A stretch of 64,000 nucleotides of DNA from Bryobacterales bacterium. GTDB lineage: Bacteria > Acidobacteriota > Terriglobia > Bryobacterales > Bryobacteraceae. Every line of letters starts with the position of its first letter. The stretch's first letter is position 1. The stretch lies in assembly GCA_003166865.1 (NCBI GenBank), contig PMUP01000055.1:1-64000 (forward strand), in the 5' to 3' direction. A model generated the notes under the pieces. That model was not told the origin of the DNA. It did no database searches and was given only the letters and a program-made list of their open reading frames with translations. Made by a program: the position numbers and the translations under genes. Shown piece by piece: positions 17,549 to 26,897 of the stretch.

Positions 17549-18457
17549 CATCATCGGGATCAGCTCCCGCATGATTTTCATGACGACTGGTCCGACGCTC
17601 ACGACAAACAAAGACGGCAAAATACAAAAGAAGATCGGGAACACCAGCTTGACGCCCAGTTTGGCGGCCTTCTCCTCGGCCACCTGCCGGGCCTGAACCC
17701 GCATATAGTCGGCATGCGCGCGCAAGCTCTGCGCCACGCCCGTGCCGAACCGGTCGGCCTGGATCAGCACCGCGACCAGCTTCTTGAGATCTTCGACCGC
17801 AGTCCGGTCCGCCAGGTTGCGCAGCGCTTCGGCGCGGCGTTTTCCCGCCTTCAGTTCCAAGTTCACGATGGCGAGTTCTTCGCTGATCTCCGGATGCGCG
17901 TGCTCCAGTTCCTTGGCTACCTGCATGACCGCCTGATCCAATCCCAGTCCCGACTCGACGCACACCACCATCAGGTCGAGCGCGTTGGCCAAGCCGCGCT
18001 GGATCTGTTTCTGGCGTCGCTTGGCCACCATCCGGATATACTCGTTGGGTCCGAAGAAACCGGCCGCCAGAGCCACCAGAATCGCCGCGAACTTGTTGCT
18101 TTGCGAAAACGAGGAGTTCACCACCAGCGCGGCCGCCAGCGCTGGCAACAGCACCGCGCAGATGGCCTTGGCGCCATACAGGACCTTCAGCGCATTGGGA
18201 TTCCGGTAGCCCGCCCGAATCAGCCGCCGTTGCATCACCGTCACGTCTTTGGGCGACGCGGGTACCAGCGTGCCCAGCCGCTTCACCAGATCGTGAAAGA
18301 GCAGGCTGGGATGGACGGGGGCCGCATCTTGGGCGCTCATCCCGGTGCCAGCCACGCGCTCGATGGCCTCCTTGGGCTTGACGTACAGCTTCACCAGGCC
18401 AAAGAAGATTAATCCCGCGAACAGCAAGAAGACCACGAAACTGAAGAGAATGAGCAT
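17537..18457 (-). CDS. tadC: Tad secretion inner-membrane platform protein TadC
   Basis: The 306-residue GspF-domain protein has an N-terminal helix (LILFSFVVFLLFAGLIFFGLV), a cytosolic four-helix domain (about 160-260, LANALDLMVVCVESGLGLDQAVMQVAKEL) and C-terminal helices (GVKLVFPIFFCILPSLFVVSVGPVVM). With TadB it forms the inner-membrane core that works with the CpaF ATPase to assemble Flp-type pili. It follows tadB by 4 bases. The stop lies in a short tandem repeat. Confidence 0.92.
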   Translation of the reverse strand: MLILFSFVVFLLFAGLIFFGLVKLYVKPKEAIERVAGTGMSAQDAAPVHPSLLFHDLVKRLGTLVPASPKDVTVMQRRLIRAGYRNPNALKVLYGAKAICAVLLPALAAALVVNSSFSQSNKFAAILVALAAGFFGPNEYIRMVAKRRQKQIQRGLANALDLMVVCVESGLGLDQAVMQVAKELEHAHPEISEELAIVNLELKAGKRRAEALRNLADRTAVEDLKKLVAVLIQADRFGTGVAQSLRAHADYMRVQARQVAEEKAAKLGVKLVFPIFFCILPSLFVVSVGPVVMKIMRELIPMMNNM

Positions 18458-18461
18458 GCCA

Positions 18462-19430
18462 TTACACCTCGATGTTCGTGATGTGCTTCATCACCAGAAA
18501 GCCGATAATCTGAAGGAACACCGCGCAACCCAGCATGATGTTGCCGACGTCGTCCAAGAAGAAGAACTTCACATAATCCGGATTGGTGTAGAACATGAGA
18601 ACCGCCACGCCAATCGGAATGCAGGTTAAGGCGATCCCGGTCATGCGCCCATGCGCGCTGATGGCCCGGATGCGGCCGCGCAGCTTGAAGCGCTCCCGGA
18701 TGACGTAGGCGAGTTTGTCCAGGATCTCCGCCAAGTTGCCGCCGGTGCGCTTTTGCAGCAGCACCGCGGACACAAAGAAGTGCACGTCCAGCGACGGGAT
18801 ACGCTTGGCCAATTTCTGCAGGGCGACATCCAGCGGCAGCCCCAGATTGTGCTCCTCGAAGGTGCGGCGAAATTCGCCCGACAGAGGTTCCTGGAATTCG
18901 CGGTGGATCATTTCAAGCGACACCGAGAAGGCGTGGCCGGCCCGCATCGACCGCGACACAAACTCCAGACTGTCCGGAAACAGCTCCTCGAACCGCCGCA
19001 GGCGCGCTTTGCGCTTGCGCAACACGTACAGCAGCGGCAACGCACCCGCCCCGATCGCCGGAACATAGGAAAAACGCCGGAATTGGTCGGGAAGCAGGAG
19101 CCAGCCCAGCGCCCAGGAGGCCACCACCGCGACCAGGCAGGTGTTGACCAGCCGATGCGTGCTCCACTTCATGCCGGCCTGTTCGAGCAACTCCTGCAGC
19201 TTGCTCTGCAGCTGGAAGCGGCGCAGGAACTTGGTGGCCAGCAGGACGTTTTTTTCGTCGGTCTGGATCAGCGAGCCGCCGGTCGCGGCCGCCTTGGCCG
19301 CCTTGGGTTTGCTGCCGCCTATCAAGCGGCTTTTCAGTTTGTCGAGATCCGAGTGGCGGAATGCATTGGAACAGATCCACCAGATGACCAGGGCGCAAGC
19401 CCACACCGCGATGGCGATTAGAAGAAACAT
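18462..19430 (-). CDS. tadB: Tad secretion inner-membrane platform protein TadB
   Basis: The start is placed at 19430 (MFLLIAIAVWACALVIWW), which opens with a membrane helix and follows the cpaF stop by 4 bases; the ORF start at 19547 lies inside cpaF. The 323-residue protein carries the GspF cytosolic domain (FPDSLEFVSRSMRAGHAFSVSLEMI and KRTGGNLAEILDKLAYVIRERFKL) and C-terminal helices. It pairs with TadC in the pilus assembly platform. The order cpaF, tadB, tadC is the standard one. Confidence 0.92.
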   Translation of the reverse strand: MFLLIAIAVWACALVIWWICSNAFRHSDLDKLKSRLIGGSKPKAAKAAATGGSLIQTDEKNVLLATKFLRRFQLQSKLQELLEQAGMKWSTHRLVNTCLVAVVASWALGWLLLPDQFRRFSYVPAIGAGALPLLYVLRKRKARLRRFEELFPDSLEFVSRSMRAGHAFSVSLEMIHREFQEPLSGEFRRTFEEHNLGLPLDVALQKLAKRIPSLDVHFFVSAVLLQKRTGGNLAEILDKLAYVIRERFKLRGRIRAISAHGRMTGIALTCIPIGVAVLMFYTNPDYVKFFFLDDVGNIMLGCAVFLQIIGFLVMKHITNIEV

Positions 19431-19434
19431 AAAT

Positions 19435-20799
19435 TCAAACCTCCACCACCTCGTCGAACAGATCGGCGCGCAGGCGGATGCCCGCCGCCAGCAGCTTTTC
19501 GTAAAATTTCGGCCGGATTCCGGTGGCCGCGAAGCGGCCCACCACACGCCCGTCCGGATTCAAGCCACGCTTTTCGAACACGAAGATATCCTGCAACGTC
19601 ACCACGTCGCCTTCCATGCCGGTGACTTCGGTGAGATTGACCACGCGGCGCGAGCCGTCGCTCATGCGCGAGGCTTGCACCAGCAGGTGCACGGCGCTAG
19701 CGATCTGCTGCCGGATGGAAACCAGCTGCATGTTCGCGTTGGCGAGCGAAACCATGACTTCCAGGCGCGAAATCGCGTCGCGCGGGCTGTTGGCGTGGAC
19801 CGTGGTCAGCGATCCGTCGTGGCCGGTATTCATGGCCTGCAACATATCCAGCGCTTCCTCGCCGCGGACTTCGCCCACCACGATGCGGTCCGGACGCATA
19901 CGCAGACTGTTCACCAGCAACTCGCGCTGTCTGACCGCGCCATGGCCTTCCAGGTTCGGCGGACGGGTTTCCAGGCGCACCACGTGCGGCTGCTTCAGCT
20001 GCAATTCGGCTGCGTCTTCAATGGTGACAATGCGTTCCTTGGGCGAGATGAAGGCCGAAAGAGCGTTCAACAGCGTGGTCTTACCGGAGCCGGTGCCGCC
20101 CGCGATGATGATGTTCATACGGGCCTTGACGGCGGCTTCGAGCAATTCCATCATGCCGGGCGTCATGGCGCGGCGTTCCACCAGGTCGGCCGGCATCAGT
20201 TTGTCGGTGGAGAAACGGCGGATCGAGAGTATTGCGCCGTCCACCGCGAGCGGTGGAATGATGGCGTTGACGCGCGAGCCGTCGCTCAGGCGGGCGTCCA
20301 CCATGGGCGTGGACTCGTCCACGCGCCGGCCAACCTGGGACACAATCTTGTCGATGATGCGCAGCAAGTGCTGGCCGTCGCGGAAACTGACCGAGGTCAG
20401 TTCGAGCAAGCCCTTGCGCTCGACATACACCTGCTTGTAGGTGTTGACCAGAATGTCGGAAATGGTGGGATCCTGCAGCAACGGCTCGAGCGGCCCGAGG
20501 CCGAAGACTTCATCCAGCACTTCGTCGCAAATCTGCTGCTTTTCGAGCGAACTGAGCAGCGTCGGCTCGGTATCGATCAACGAGATCAGCGCCTGGCGCA
20601 CTTCACTGCGCACGCGCTGGTTGTCGATGGTGGCCAGCGCCTCCAGGTTGATCTTGTCCACCAGCTTGCGGTGCAGCGTGAACTTCAGCTCCTGATATTC
20701 CGGCTTCAACGCTCCTTTGGACTTGCCGCCGTTCTTGAGCAGGCGTTGCTCCCAGCTGACTTGGGGGGTGGTCGATTTGGTTTCAAGATTCGGAAACAT
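19435..20799 (-). CDS. cpaF: Tad/Flp pilus assembly ATPase CpaF (TadA)
   Basis: The 454-residue type II/IV secretion ATPase has Walker [18 protein letters not shown] near residue 235, an acidic [14 protein letters not shown] box, [20 protein letters not shown] as Walker B, and [17 protein letters not shown] as the His box. It supplies the energy for pilus polymerisation at the inner membrane. It lies between cpaE (12 bases upstream) and tadB (4 bases downstream), so the cluster is clearly one transcript. Confidence 0.95.
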   Translation of the reverse strand: MFPNLETKSTTPQVSWEQRLLKNGGKSKGALKPEYQELKFTLHRKLVDKINLEALATIDNQRVRSEVRQALISLIDTEPTLLSSLEKQQICDEVLDEVFGLGPLEPLLQDPTISDILVNTYKQVYVERKGLLELTSVSFRDGQHLLRIIDKIVSQVGRRVDESTPMVDARLSDGSRVNAIIPPLAVDGAILSIRRFSTDKLMPADLVERRAMTPGMMELLEAAVKARMNIIIAGGTGSGKTTLLNALSAFISPKERIVTIEDAAELQLKQPHVVRLETRPPNLEGHGAVRQRELLVNSLRMRPDRIVVGEVRGEEALDMLQAMNTGHDGSLTTVHANSPRDAISRLEVMVSLANANMQLVSIRQQIASAVHLLVQASRMSDGSRRVVNLTEVTGMEGDVVTLQDIFVFEKRGLNPDGRVVGRFAATGIRPKFYEKLLAAGIRLRADLFDEVVEV

Positions 20800-20811
20800 A
20801 GATAATTCTCG

Positions 20812-22005
20812 CTACACGGCCGAAGTGGCAACCTTCAAATCGGAAATTGAGGCTCGCTTGCGATCCTGGCTGCCCCGGCCGGATAACCGCCCGGCCAAGC
20901 TCTCCATGGCTTTGCCCAGCTCGCAGTGGGCGTCGACGGGCTGACCGAGCGTTACCGCGCGGTGCAGCGAGAAGTAGTCGTTCGGTATCCGGGCATCGAT
21001 GGCACAATTAAACAGCCGCTCGATGTCGGACCCGCCGATTTCGTCCCGCCGGTTGATACGGTTCATCAGGATCTGAAATCGTTCCTTGGGAAAGCCCAGC
21101 TGATCGAGTAAATTGACCGCCTTGCGCGCCAAGTGCAGACTCGGCAGCTCGGGTGTGGCTACCAGGAACGCCCGGTCCGATTCGGAGATCGTCATCAGGC
21201 TGAGGCGTTGAAATACAACCGGCAGGTCGATAACCACCCAGTCATAGTTCATGCGCGCGTATTCCATCACGGCGTGCAGACGCGCCGCGTCGACCGGTCC
21301 GGCGTAGGGGGTCTCCGGGGCCGCCAGGATGTCCACGCCATCGGCTACCGCCACCGCGGACGCCCAGGCTCCGTCGTCCAGCCGCTCAGCCAGGGGCAGC
21401 AGGTCCAGCAGCGACTTGGTATTGGTAAGCTTCAGATAGAAGCCGATCATTCCGCCCATCAAATCAAAATCCGCGAGCAGCACCCGCTTGGAGGTTGTCC
21501 GCCGCAGCGCGAAGGCCGTTTGCGCGGCCAGCGTCGATGCTCCGGAACCGGGTTTGGCGCTGGAAAACGCGATGATGTTGCCGGGCTCGCTCTCAGCGGC
21601 CGGTCCGGGCTGCAGCAGCCGGCGCAGACGGGCCACTGCGTCGTTCTGGGTCTGTACGTCGAAGGGCGCATATAGGAATTCGCTCGCGCCGCTCCGGAGC
21701 GAGCGCAGAATCGCGTCTGAGTCGTTGCACACGTGCAACCCGACCACGTGGGTCTGCAGATTGAACGAGGACACGCAGCGGATCAGTTCACAGGCCTGAT
21801 CGAGGTCCGAGGCCAGGTCCAGCAAGATGACGTCGGGCTTGATCTGGCGCACCCGGATTTCCAGCGCCTGATGCGACGGATAGGAGTTGAACTCCGACAC
21901 GATCTGGAACGAACGGGTGCGCTCCAGCGTGGCCGCGAGCTGGCTGGCGAGCGCGCGGTCGGGAATGATGGATAAGGCTGTGAGAACCGGACCCCGGCCC
22001 ATCAT
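20812..22005 (-). CDS. cpaE: Pilus assembly ATPase-like protein CpaE (TadZ)
   Basis: The 397-residue protein has an N-terminal receiver-like domain (about 5-125, VILLDLASDLDQACELI) followed by a ParA/MinD-type domain (about 140-350). The P-loop FSSAKPGSGASTLAAQTAFAL is of the deviant Walker A kind, with Lys before the glycines and Ser-Thr at the end. FDLMGGMIGFYLKL and DWVVIDLPVVFQ are the matching switch segments. CpaE/TadZ localises the Tad machine at the pole or membrane. It is 34 bases downstream of the secretin gene. Confidence 0.88.
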   Translation of the reverse strand: MMGRGPVLTALSIIPDRALASQLAATLERTRSFQIVSEFNSYPSHQALEIRVRQIKPDVILLDLASDLDQACELIRCVSSFNLQTHVVGLHVCNDSDAILRSLRSGASEFLYAPFDVQTQNDAVARLRRLLQPGPAAESEPGNIIAFSSAKPGSGASTLAAQTAFALRRTTSKRVLLADFDLMGGMIGFYLKLTNTKSLLDLLPLAERLDDGAWASAVAVADGVDILAAPETPYAGPVDAARLHAVMEYARMNYDWVVIDLPVVFQRLSLMTISESDRAFLVATPELPSLHLARKAVNLLDQLGFPKERFQILMNRINRRDEIGGSDIERLFNCAIDARIPNDYFSLHRAVTLGQPVDAHCELGKAMESLAGRLSGRGSQDRKRASISDLKVATSAV

Positions 22006-22039
22006 CGCGCGCTCCTATGGCTGTCGATCCGAAGCACTG

Positions 22040-23371
22040 CTACTTGGACCCCCCTTTGGAAGTCCCCGGGAATGCGTTCGTGGACCCCGGCGCGATCGGC
22101 ACCAGGTAGGGGTGCGGCGCCGGGACACTGGGTTTGGCGTCGCCGGGCTGCAGCGGCATGGTGATTTCCGGAGTCACCAGGACCACCAGTTCGTCGTCAC
22201 TCTTGGTGATTGATTTCGACTTGAACAGATTCCCTAGGATCGGCAGACTCGACAGACCGGGAATCCTGGAGAGCGTTTCCGTCACCTGGTTGTCGATGAG
22301 ACCGGCAATGACAAAGCTCTGGCCTTCGCCCAGCTCGACATTGGTCTCTATTTTGCGCGACGACAGCGCCGGGATGGTGAACCCATTGAACGACAGCGCG
22401 TTGCTGTAGTCCAGCGAGGAAACCTCCGGCTGGACGTGCAAGCGAATGTTGTTGTTCCCGGTGATGGTCGGTGTGAATTTCAGCCGGACGCCAAACTCTC
22501 GAAACTGAATGGTCACAGCGCCGGAATTCGCCCCTCCCTGCAGGACCGGGATCGGAAATTCGCCGCCCACCAGGAAGCTGGCTTCTTTGCCATCGCTGGT
22601 CATCAGGGTCGGCTCGTCCAAGGTCTGCAGCAGGTTGTGTTGTTCCAGGGCTTGGATGAATGCCCCCAGGTTCAGGTCCGGCCGGAAGGCGAAAATGTTC
22701 AGTGCGTTGGAAATGGTGAAGGTAGATTGGCCCGATCCAATACTCGAAGGAGTGGTGGAGGATGCCTGGCCCGTGCTGACTTGGCCGATGGTGTTGGTGG
22801 CGCCGGTGGAAACCAAGTTGACCGCGAACGTGTTGGCCGCGGAACGGCTTAGTTCGGCGAACTTGATGCGCAACAGGATCTGCCTCTCCGCCTTGGCTTC
22901 GGCAACCTGCAGGTTATTCACAATGGTCTTGCCGAACGGCGCAGCCAGAGCGGCGGCCTGATCGGACACAGCCTTGCTCGTTACCCGGCCGGTCAGGGAA
23001 AGCGAGTCCCGCGAGGACTGAACGTGAATATCTTCGTTCGGGAAGGTATCTTTCATCAGCTTCCGCAGCGGCTCCAGGTTTTGCTCCACGGTGATGTTGT
23101 AGAAGTTGCGCTGGCCGGCTTTGCTCCAAACCACCAGCGTGACGGTTCCAAACGCTTTTCCATGCACCAGCACTTCGCGGCCGGTGACCGGAGATGCGTC
23201 CACGATGTCCGCGTTGCTCGTGGAAATGCGCGCGATATCGGCTGGATAGTCGATAACAATGCTCTTTCCAATCGTCAACCGGATCTCTTCCGGGCCGCCC
23301 TGCGCGAAGACGGAACTCGCCGCCGCGGCCACCAGCACAGACACCAGGCACAACTGTTTGATCTCTCGCAT
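22040..23371 (-). CDS. cpaC: Outer-membrane secretin CpaC (RcpA)
   Basis: The 443-residue protein has a signal peptide (LVSVLVAAAASSVFAQ), an N-terminal pilus-assembly domain (LTIGKSIVIDYPADIARISTS), a BON-like segment and the C-terminal secretin domain (GGEFPIPVLQGG, FREFGVRLKFTPTI, ETNVELGEGQSFVIAGL, GLSSLPILGNLFKS, ELVVLVTPEI). It forms the outer-membrane ring through which the Tad pilus exits. It is 3 bases after cpaB. A Ser/Thr-rich loop near residues 190-215 is less usual. Confidence 0.94.
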   Translation of the reverse strand: MREIKQLCLVSVLVAAAASSVFAQGGPEEIRLTIGKSIVIDYPADIARISTSNADIVDASPVTGREVLVHGKAFGTVTLVVWSKAGQRNFYNITVEQNLEPLRKLMKDTFPNEDIHVQSSRDSLSLTGRVTSKAVSDQAAALAAPFGKTIVNNLQVAEAKAERQILLRIKFAELSRSAANTFAVNLVSTGATNTIGQVSTGQASSTTPSSIGSGQSTFTISNALNIFAFRPDLNLGAFIQALEQHNLLQTLDEPTLMTSDGKEASFLVGGEFPIPVLQGGANSGAVTIQFREFGVRLKFTPTITGNNNIRLHVQPEVSSLDYSNALSFNGFTIPALSSRKIETNVELGEGQSFVIAGLIDNQVTETLSRIPGLSSLPILGNLFKSKSITKSDDELVVLVTPEITMPLQPGDAKPSVPAPHPYLVPIAPGSTNAFPGTSKGGSK

Positions 23372-23374
23372 GGT

Positions 23375-24262
23375 CTACTTACTCCCATTCCCGCCAACGC
23401 CGACTATTTCCACACTCTTCTGCGTGCCCCGAATCACTATGATCTGATCGGGAGGCGGCGGAGGAGGTGGCGGCGCCGCGGTGACAACCGGGACCGGCCG
23501 GGATCTGGGCCTCGGTGGAGCGGCATTCTCCGGGGCCTTCTTGTGCACCGCCCGCTCTCCATACAACTCGGCGATCTCGCGCCCCGGCGTTTTCTCGATG
23601 GTCTGATCGCTCCCGTTCCTCAAAACCAATTGAATGCGCGTGTCGGCATTCGCCAAAGTGAGCGTCTCGGCCTGCTCGGGCGTCGCCAGCAACGTGACGT
23701 TGGCCGAAGGCATGGCCTGCCCGCGCGCGTCCGGCTGCATCACCGTTCCGGCCGAAAGCACCAGCATGTTTTGCAACGGGGTGGTGGTGACCGATCCCTC
23801 CGAGTTGGGTGGATGTCCGGTGACCAGCACGTCCACGCGCATCCCGGGCAGCACAAAACCTGCAATACCGGTGACGTCGTTCACGCGCACAGTCACCCCG
23901 CGCATTCCGACTGGAATGGTGGGCGCCAGGCCTAGCCCGCTGCCGCGAGCCGCCAGGCGGCCTTCAAGAATCGGCTCGTCCATGAGGATGTTGCTCACCA
24001 GCGGCCGATCGATCACTTCCTCCGGCTTGGTGAAAGCGCCTTTGGGGAAGGCGGACGAAGGCATTTTGCCGAGCTTGATATCGGCCGGCTTCACCGTGGT
24101 GCCCACCGACAGTGGCCGGGCGGCCACAACGATGTCACGCAGGTCGGTGACCTCGGCCTTCTTGGGACTCCCAGCGCGAGCCGTCATCTGGTAAAACACG
24201 CTCGATATCACGAGCGCGAACAGCAGGCTCACGCCCAATACGGTCAGAAATCTACGATCCAT
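23375..24262 (-). CDS. cpaB: Flp pilus assembly protein CpaB (RcpC)
   Basis: The start at 24262 (MDRRFLTVLGVSLLFALVISSV) is preferred, because a membrane helix and a GAAGGA site then stand in place; the upstream ORF start at 24307 adds an unlikely segment. The 295-residue protein contains a SAF-type domain (VVAARPLSVGTTVKPADIKLG) and the RcpC/CpaB region (GMRGVTVRVNDVTGIAGFVLPGMRVDV). It ends in a Pro-rich stretch with eight prolines in a row. It is a periplasmic partner of the secretin. Confidence 0.92.
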   Translation of the reverse strand: MDRRFLTVLGVSLLFALVISSVFYQMTARAGSPKKAEVTDLRDIVVAARPLSVGTTVKPADIKLGKMPSSAFPKGAFTKPEEVIDRPLVSNILMDEPILEGRLAARGSGLGLAPTIPVGMRGVTVRVNDVTGIAGFVLPGMRVDVLVTGHPPNSEGSVTTTPLQNMLVLSAGTVMQPDARGQAMPSANVTLLATPEQAETLTLANADTRIQLVLRNGSDQTIEKTPGREIAELYGERAVHKKAPENAAPPRPRSRPVPVVTAAPPPPPPPPDQIIVIRGTQKSVEIVGVGGNGSK

Positions 24263-24340
24263 ATCCTTCTCTCCCGCGTTCCGAAGCTGAAGTGCAATGC
24301 AAAGCAACCACCGTCATGTCGCCACCACCGGACTTCGCCG

Positions 24341-24841
24341 TCATGTCGCCGCCACCAGGCTTAGCCAAACACCCGCCGCGATCGCGGGGGCGTAAGGGAT
24401 GGAATCCGCTTGCCTGGCCTCCTGGACAGTCAACGGTCCGGCGGCCGGCTTTCCGGCGCGCGCGCGATTGCTGCTCGCCCACAAATCCCCAATCGCTCGG
24501 GCGGCGATCACCGCCAAAGCCATCAAACCGCCACAACCCGCCGTCCACAGCGCGGCTTGGAATAGCTGCTGAACACCCAGCAGCGCCCCGAATCCCGCCA
24601 TCAACTTCACGTCTCCGCCGCCCATGCCGCCCAGCAGATAAAAAACCAGGAACACGCTCGCGCCCGCTAAGGCTCCCGCCAGCGCCGATCCGGCGCCACG
24701 CCAGCCGTGCTGGACGCTGTGAAGAATCAAACCGCCCGCAAAGGCCGAGCAGGGAATCCAGTTGGAGATTTGACGCCGCGACAAATCGTCGATCGACGCC
24801 GCCACTCCGATCACTCCCGCCATAATTGCCAGCGCCGTCAA
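24341..24841 (-). CDS. cpaA: Prepilin peptidase CpaA (A24 family)
   Basis: The 166-residue polytopic protein has both aspartates of the A24 peptidases: ASIDDLSRRQISNWIP and GMGGGDVKLMAGFGALLG (GxGDxK type). It would cleave and possibly methylate the Flp pilin. The start is TTG at 24841, overlapping the stop of the preceding 95-residue ORF; an ATG six codons on is the alternative. A short direct repeat (GGTGG, GGCGACATGACGG type) covers its stop codon and the gap to cpaB. Confidence 0.9.
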   Translation of the reverse strand: MTALAIMAGVIGVAASIDDLSRRQISNWIPCSAFAGGLILHSVQHGWRGAGSALAGALAGASVFLVFYLLGGMGGGDVKLMAGFGALLGVQQLFQAALWTAGCGGLMALAVIAARAIGDLWASSNRARAGKPAAGPLTVQEARQADSIPYAPAIAAGVWLSLVAAT

Positions 24842-25125
24842 TGGCTGTCCCCTTTGCCGAAATGTTTGCTCCGCGCATCCAAGGCCCCGTCTAAGGTCCG
24901 TGGCGCGTTGGCTGGATTCTTTCCAAAACTCTTCGCTCGAAAAAGCAACGGCGCCAGAAATCCCGCTTGCAGCGCAAATTCCGCCAGGGCCTTACCGGAC
25001 GGCAATCGCCAACTCCCCGAGTCCAGCCACTCCATTGGCATCCCGGACAACGGCATCCGCGGCATGCCTAACTTGCTCCCGGCACTGCGGTTAGCAGAAA
25101 CAGACGGGTTCTGGTTGCTTCTCAT
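24838..25125 (-). CDS. Small protein upstream of cpaA, possible TadE-like remnant
   Basis: ATG at 25125 has an AGGAG site 11 bases upstream and gives a 95-residue protein that overlaps cpaA, so it is probably translated. The only familiar segment is GKALAEFALQAGFLAPLLF, which resembles the N-terminal helix of TadE-like pseudopilins (usually GQALVEFAL...). The rest is polar and basic, and the usual downstream domain is missing. It may be a divergent or shortened pseudopilin, or a protein unique to this lineage. No ordinary Flp pilin is seen nearby. Confidence 0.5.
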   Translation of the reverse strand: MRSNQNPSVSANRSAGSKLGMPRMPLSGMPMEWLDSGSWRLPSGKALAEFALQAGFLAPLLFRAKSFGKNPANAPRTLDGALDARSKHFGKGDSH

Positions 25126-25174
25126 GCCGGTCGTTCTCCTGCTTATCAGTTCGGCAAACTGGGAGGTTTTCATT

Positions 25175-25196
25175 AGCCCGACATCGGGCTTTCTTT
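25175..25196 (+). terminator. Hairpin with T-rich tail (weak terminator candidate)
   Basis: AGCCCGA and TCGGGCT (25175-25181, 25184-25190) pair with a two-base loop, and TTCTTT follows on the plus strand. No plus-strand gene ends here; on the minus strand it lies between the 530-residue membrane protein and the 95-residue gene. It may limit antisense transcription into the membrane protein gene. The call is weak. Confidence 0.3.
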
Positions 25197-25230
25197 AGTA
25201 CGGCGGATCGGTGGGTGGGTGCGATTTTAC

Positions 25231-26823
25231 CTAATTCGCGGGGGCTGGCCGACTTAGCCGCCGGAACAGCACGGAACTGTGATCGTCCGCCACCACCCGC
25301 CAGGAAGCGTCTTGTTTTAATAGCGATGACAATGGCCATTGGGCCGGCAACAGCGCCACGTCAAACCCATTCCGGTCCATGATCGCCCGCCAGTCATAAG
25401 CGCCCTGGAGTAGATGCAGGTACTGGTTGGCTAAGGTCTCTCCGTAGAAGTCGCTCCGTCCGTCGACGTACACCTTTTGCCGCGGATAATAACTATAGAT
25501 AATGTAGTCGCCCCATTGATCGGTGGTCAGCAGCCGGCCGGTGGCCACCAAATCGGCGTGCTGATGAATCATGGCGGTGGGAAACATCTCGCTTGGAAAA
25601 TCACGCGGCCACTTGAGCGGCGCGTCCATCAATACCAAAGCGAGAATGAATAGCGCCGGCCACACGCTGGTCCGCCGGAAGCCGGGCGACAAATCCGTCC
25701 CCAACTGGTGAAGAATGCGCCAGGCCTGGGACTTCTTCATCCGCGCCGCGCTCGCGCTCCACCACTCGCTGAGTTCGCAAGCGATGAAGGGAGCCGCCAC
25801 CGCGGCGTAGATGGGCGCGTGCCGCACGCTGATGAGCGAAGCATGCGCCAGAAACAAAATCCACAACGCTTCAGTGCAGCGCCGCTTCCGCACCAGGAAG
25901 CCGATTGCGATTAAACCGCCCACTAGCAAGGCCTCATACTGTAACTGCCCCTCGTTGCGAAACGTGGGCGCTTGAAACTCCTGCACGATGTTCTTGATCC
26001 AATCGGCGCGCAGATACTCGAAGATGTGGATGTGCAACTGGACGCCATAAGGGTTGATCACCGACGCGAGCGAACATCCCAGCAACAGCAGCCCGTAGCG
26101 GCGAACAGCGGGCCAGTGCGGGGCCCCCAGCCAAGCCTCCAGCGCGGTTCCGGCCACCAGCAGTGCAATCAACGCCAGGAAAATGACGAAGCCGCCATGC
26201 AAATTCGCCCACACAGCGGTTATTGGAATCAGTGCCCAGAGCCAGCGTGTTTTCGTTCTGCGATCCGCCTCCAGCACCCAAAAACAGACCGGCACCAGCA
26301 GCAGCGTAAACAAATGCGGCCGCGCCAGAAAGTGCATCGATGCGGCGCCGGCGGCGAGCAGCGTGGTGAATAGGGCCACCAGCATGTGGGCGCCCCGCCA
26401 CAGCGTGTAACGCAGCACGATGGTCGCAAAAAGCCCAATCATCAATCCGGAGGCCAGCACGATTGCCTTCAGCCCGCCCATTTGAAACAACGCCGCATAC
26501 ATCACGTCGGTAAGCCATTCCCAAGCGAACCACGGCGCTCCGGCGCGGGAGAATGAAAACAGGTCCACGGTCGGCACGGCGTGGTGCGCCAGAATGTACT
26601 GGCCGGCGCGGATGTGCCAGCCGGTATCGCCATCGCCCAGCAACGATTTCCAGCCGCTCGCCGCGAAGATGAACAACCAGCTAACCAGCGCTATGAAAAA
26701 AAGGTCGGACATCGAAGGCGCCAGGGCTCCCAATATTCGTCCCGCCGCGCCGGGGGCGAATTGTGCGGCGTGCGGCGAAACTGCCTCAGATGCGGTTGCC
26801 GGTGACTGAGTTATAGTTGCCAC
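25231..26823 (-). CDS. Polytopic membrane protein, glycosyltransferase-like
   Basis: The 530-residue protein has about ten hydrophobic helices. Its early loop GDGDTGWHIRAGQYILAH and WFAWEWLTDVMYA recalls the first periplasmic loop of GT-C membrane glycosyltransferases, which carry acidic residues there. The C-terminal part (VYVDGRSDFYGETLANQYLHL, then RVVADDHSSVLFRR) is soluble and is also typical of an acidobacterial family I have seen only as hypothetical. It would work at the membrane on lipid-linked sugars, but this is inference. It precedes the Tad cluster on the same strand. Confidence 0.72.
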   Translation of the reverse strand: MATITQSPATASEAVSPHAAQFAPGAAGRILGALAPSMSDLFFIALVSWLFIFAASGWKSLLGDGDTGWHIRAGQYILAHHAVPTVDLFSFSRAGAPWFAWEWLTDVMYAALFQMGGLKAIVLASGLMIGLFATIVLRYTLWRGAHMLVALFTTLLAAGAASMHFLARPHLFTLLLVPVCFWVLEADRRTKTRWLWALIPITAVWANLHGGFVIFLALIALLVAGTALEAWLGAPHWPAVRRYGLLLLGCSLASVINPYGVQLHIHIFEYLRADWIKNIVQEFQAPTFRNEGQLQYEALLVGGLIAIGFLVRKRRCTEALWILFLAHASLISVRHAPIYAAVAAPFIACELSEWWSASAARMKKSQAWRILHQLGTDLSPGFRRTSVWPALFILALVLMDAPLKWPRDFPSEMFPTAMIHQHADLVATGRLLTTDQWGDYIIYSYYPRQKVYVDGRSDFYGETLANQYLHLLQGAYDWRAIMDRNGFDVALLPAQWPLSSLLKQDASWRVVADDHSSVLFRRLSRPAPAN

Positions 26824-26897
26824 AGTAATCGCTTGAATCGGTCGTGCCGGGGGATGGCGCCTTCCTGAACGCTGATCGACTCCGGAACCGCCGGGCT

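Noticed and set aside
19141-20805. 554-residue plus-strand ORF
   Set aside because: It lies wholly opposite cpaF and tadB, which have full catalytic motifs; the ORF is open because of high GC and its product is low-complexity His/Gln/Arg.
24252-24878. 208-residue minus ORF overlapping cpaA
   Set aside because: It is a frame-shifted reading of cpaA, which has the A24 aspartate motifs in its own frame.
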